A DNA stretch of 22,161 nt, from assembly GCA_015485375.1 (NCBI GenBank), contig WFTU01000221.1:1-22161 (forward strand), in the 5' to 3' direction. The stretch's first letter is position 1; every line of letters starts with the position of its first letter. Below the pieces are notes generated by a model. That model made no database searches and was not told the origin of the DNA. It saw nothing but the letters and a program-made list of their open reading frames with translations. This DNA is from Paracoccaceae bacterium. Its GTDB lineage: Bacteria > Pseudomonadota > Alphaproteobacteria > Rhodobacterales > Rhodobacteraceae. A program made the translations under genes and the position numbers. This document shows, one piece after another, positions 21,850-22,161 of this stretch.

Positions 21850-22161
21850 CTATAGGACCGCAGCGATGGCCTTGGCCAGATCGTCCAGCCCGTCGGCGGG
21901 CAGGCCGGCCACGTTGAAACGGCTGTCGCCGACCATGTAAACGCCATAATCCTCGCGCAGTTTCTCCACCTGCTCGGCGCTCAACCCGAGGCGCGAGAAC
22001 ATACCGCGATGCTCGGTGATGAAATCGAAACGGTCGGAATTGGTCTCGCGGCGCAGGGCATCGGCCAGCCCCTGACGCAGCGACAGCATCGAGGTCCGCA
22101 TGTCCTCCAGCTCCACCATCCAGTCGGCTTTCAGTTCGGGGTCGGCCATGATCATGGCAAC
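21850..22161 (-). CDS. tyrB: Aromatic amino acid aminotransferase, C-terminal part (cut by window edge)
   Basis: About 103 residues of the C-terminal domain of a class I aminotransferase are visible, and the frame stays open to the right edge. The end shows FITEHRGMFSRLGLSAEQVEKLREDYGVYMVGDSRFNVAGLPADGLDDLAKAIAAVL. This matches aspartate/aromatic aminotransferases of the AspC/TyrB type, including the GMFS segment and the substrate-carboxylate Arg in SRFNVAGL. Such enzymes move amino groups between aromatic or acidic amino acids and 2-oxoglutarate using PLP. TyrB rather than AspC is favoured by resemblance but cannot be settled from this fragment. Its TAG directly touches the ATG of the cyclodeaminase-family gene. 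Confidence 0.85.
   Translation of the reverse strand, partial: VAMIMADPELKADWMVELEDMRTSMLSLRQGLADALRRETNSDRFDFITEHRGMFSRLGLSAEQVEKLREDYGVYMVGDSRFNVAGLPADGLDDLAKAIAAVL

Overview
The window reads as a chromosomal segment of an alphaproteobacterium, most likely Rhodobacterales (Roseobacter/Paracoccaceae group). This rests on the FlaF and FlbT pair behind a short 274-residue flagellin, an alpha-type MotE-like protein and DUF1217-type protein, a FlgJ-like protein reduced to the rod-binding domain, and CtrA-like boxes (TTAA-N7-TTAA type) in flagellar promoter regions. Coding density is high and there is no gene-free stretch over 300 bases. No RNA genes, insertion sequences, prophage genes or CRISPR arrays were seen.

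Left part (1-4256): the 3' part of chorismate synthase aroC runs into the left edge, where a perfect 34-bp palindrome breaks its frame and is probably an artefact. A bidirectional terminator follows. Three leftward genes come next: a short-chain dehydrogenase, a membrane-anchored regulator with a PhnD-like periplasmic domain and a LuxR-type HTH, and an orphan ModA-like periplasmic binding protein. The binding-protein gene has a leader that could fold in two mutually exclusive ways.

Flagellar block (4315-17581): leftward fliF-fliH-fliN-fliP (MS ring, export regulator, C ring, export gate) overlap or nearly touch. From the same divergent region, which holds a CtrA-like box, run fliL, a small membrane/coiled-coil protein, a MotE-like protein, motA and a large periplasmic TPR protein. 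Leftward fliK-flgD (hook length and hook cap) diverge from rightward flgJ-like and flgN. Then come the flagellin gene fliC with a long structured leader, flaF, flbT (flagellin post-transcriptional control) and a DUF1217-type gene. No motB, fliG, fliM or fliI lies in the window.

Right part (17688-22161): a stand-alone receiver protein, a two-helix membrane protein and a sodium/solute-symporter-type histidine kinase form a tight rightward set that looks like one nutrient-sensing module. The kinase apparently starts at a CTG codon. Its end overlaps tail to tail with a leftward ornithine-cyclodeaminase-family gene, which is abutted by the 3' end of an aromatic aminotransferase gene leaving the window.

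The most interesting items are the PhnD-TM-LuxR regulator with its neighbouring binding protein and switch-like leader, the receiver / 2-TM / SSF-kinase module with a non-standard start, the two-hairpin fliC leader next to flbT, and the 765-residue periplasmic protein beside motA.
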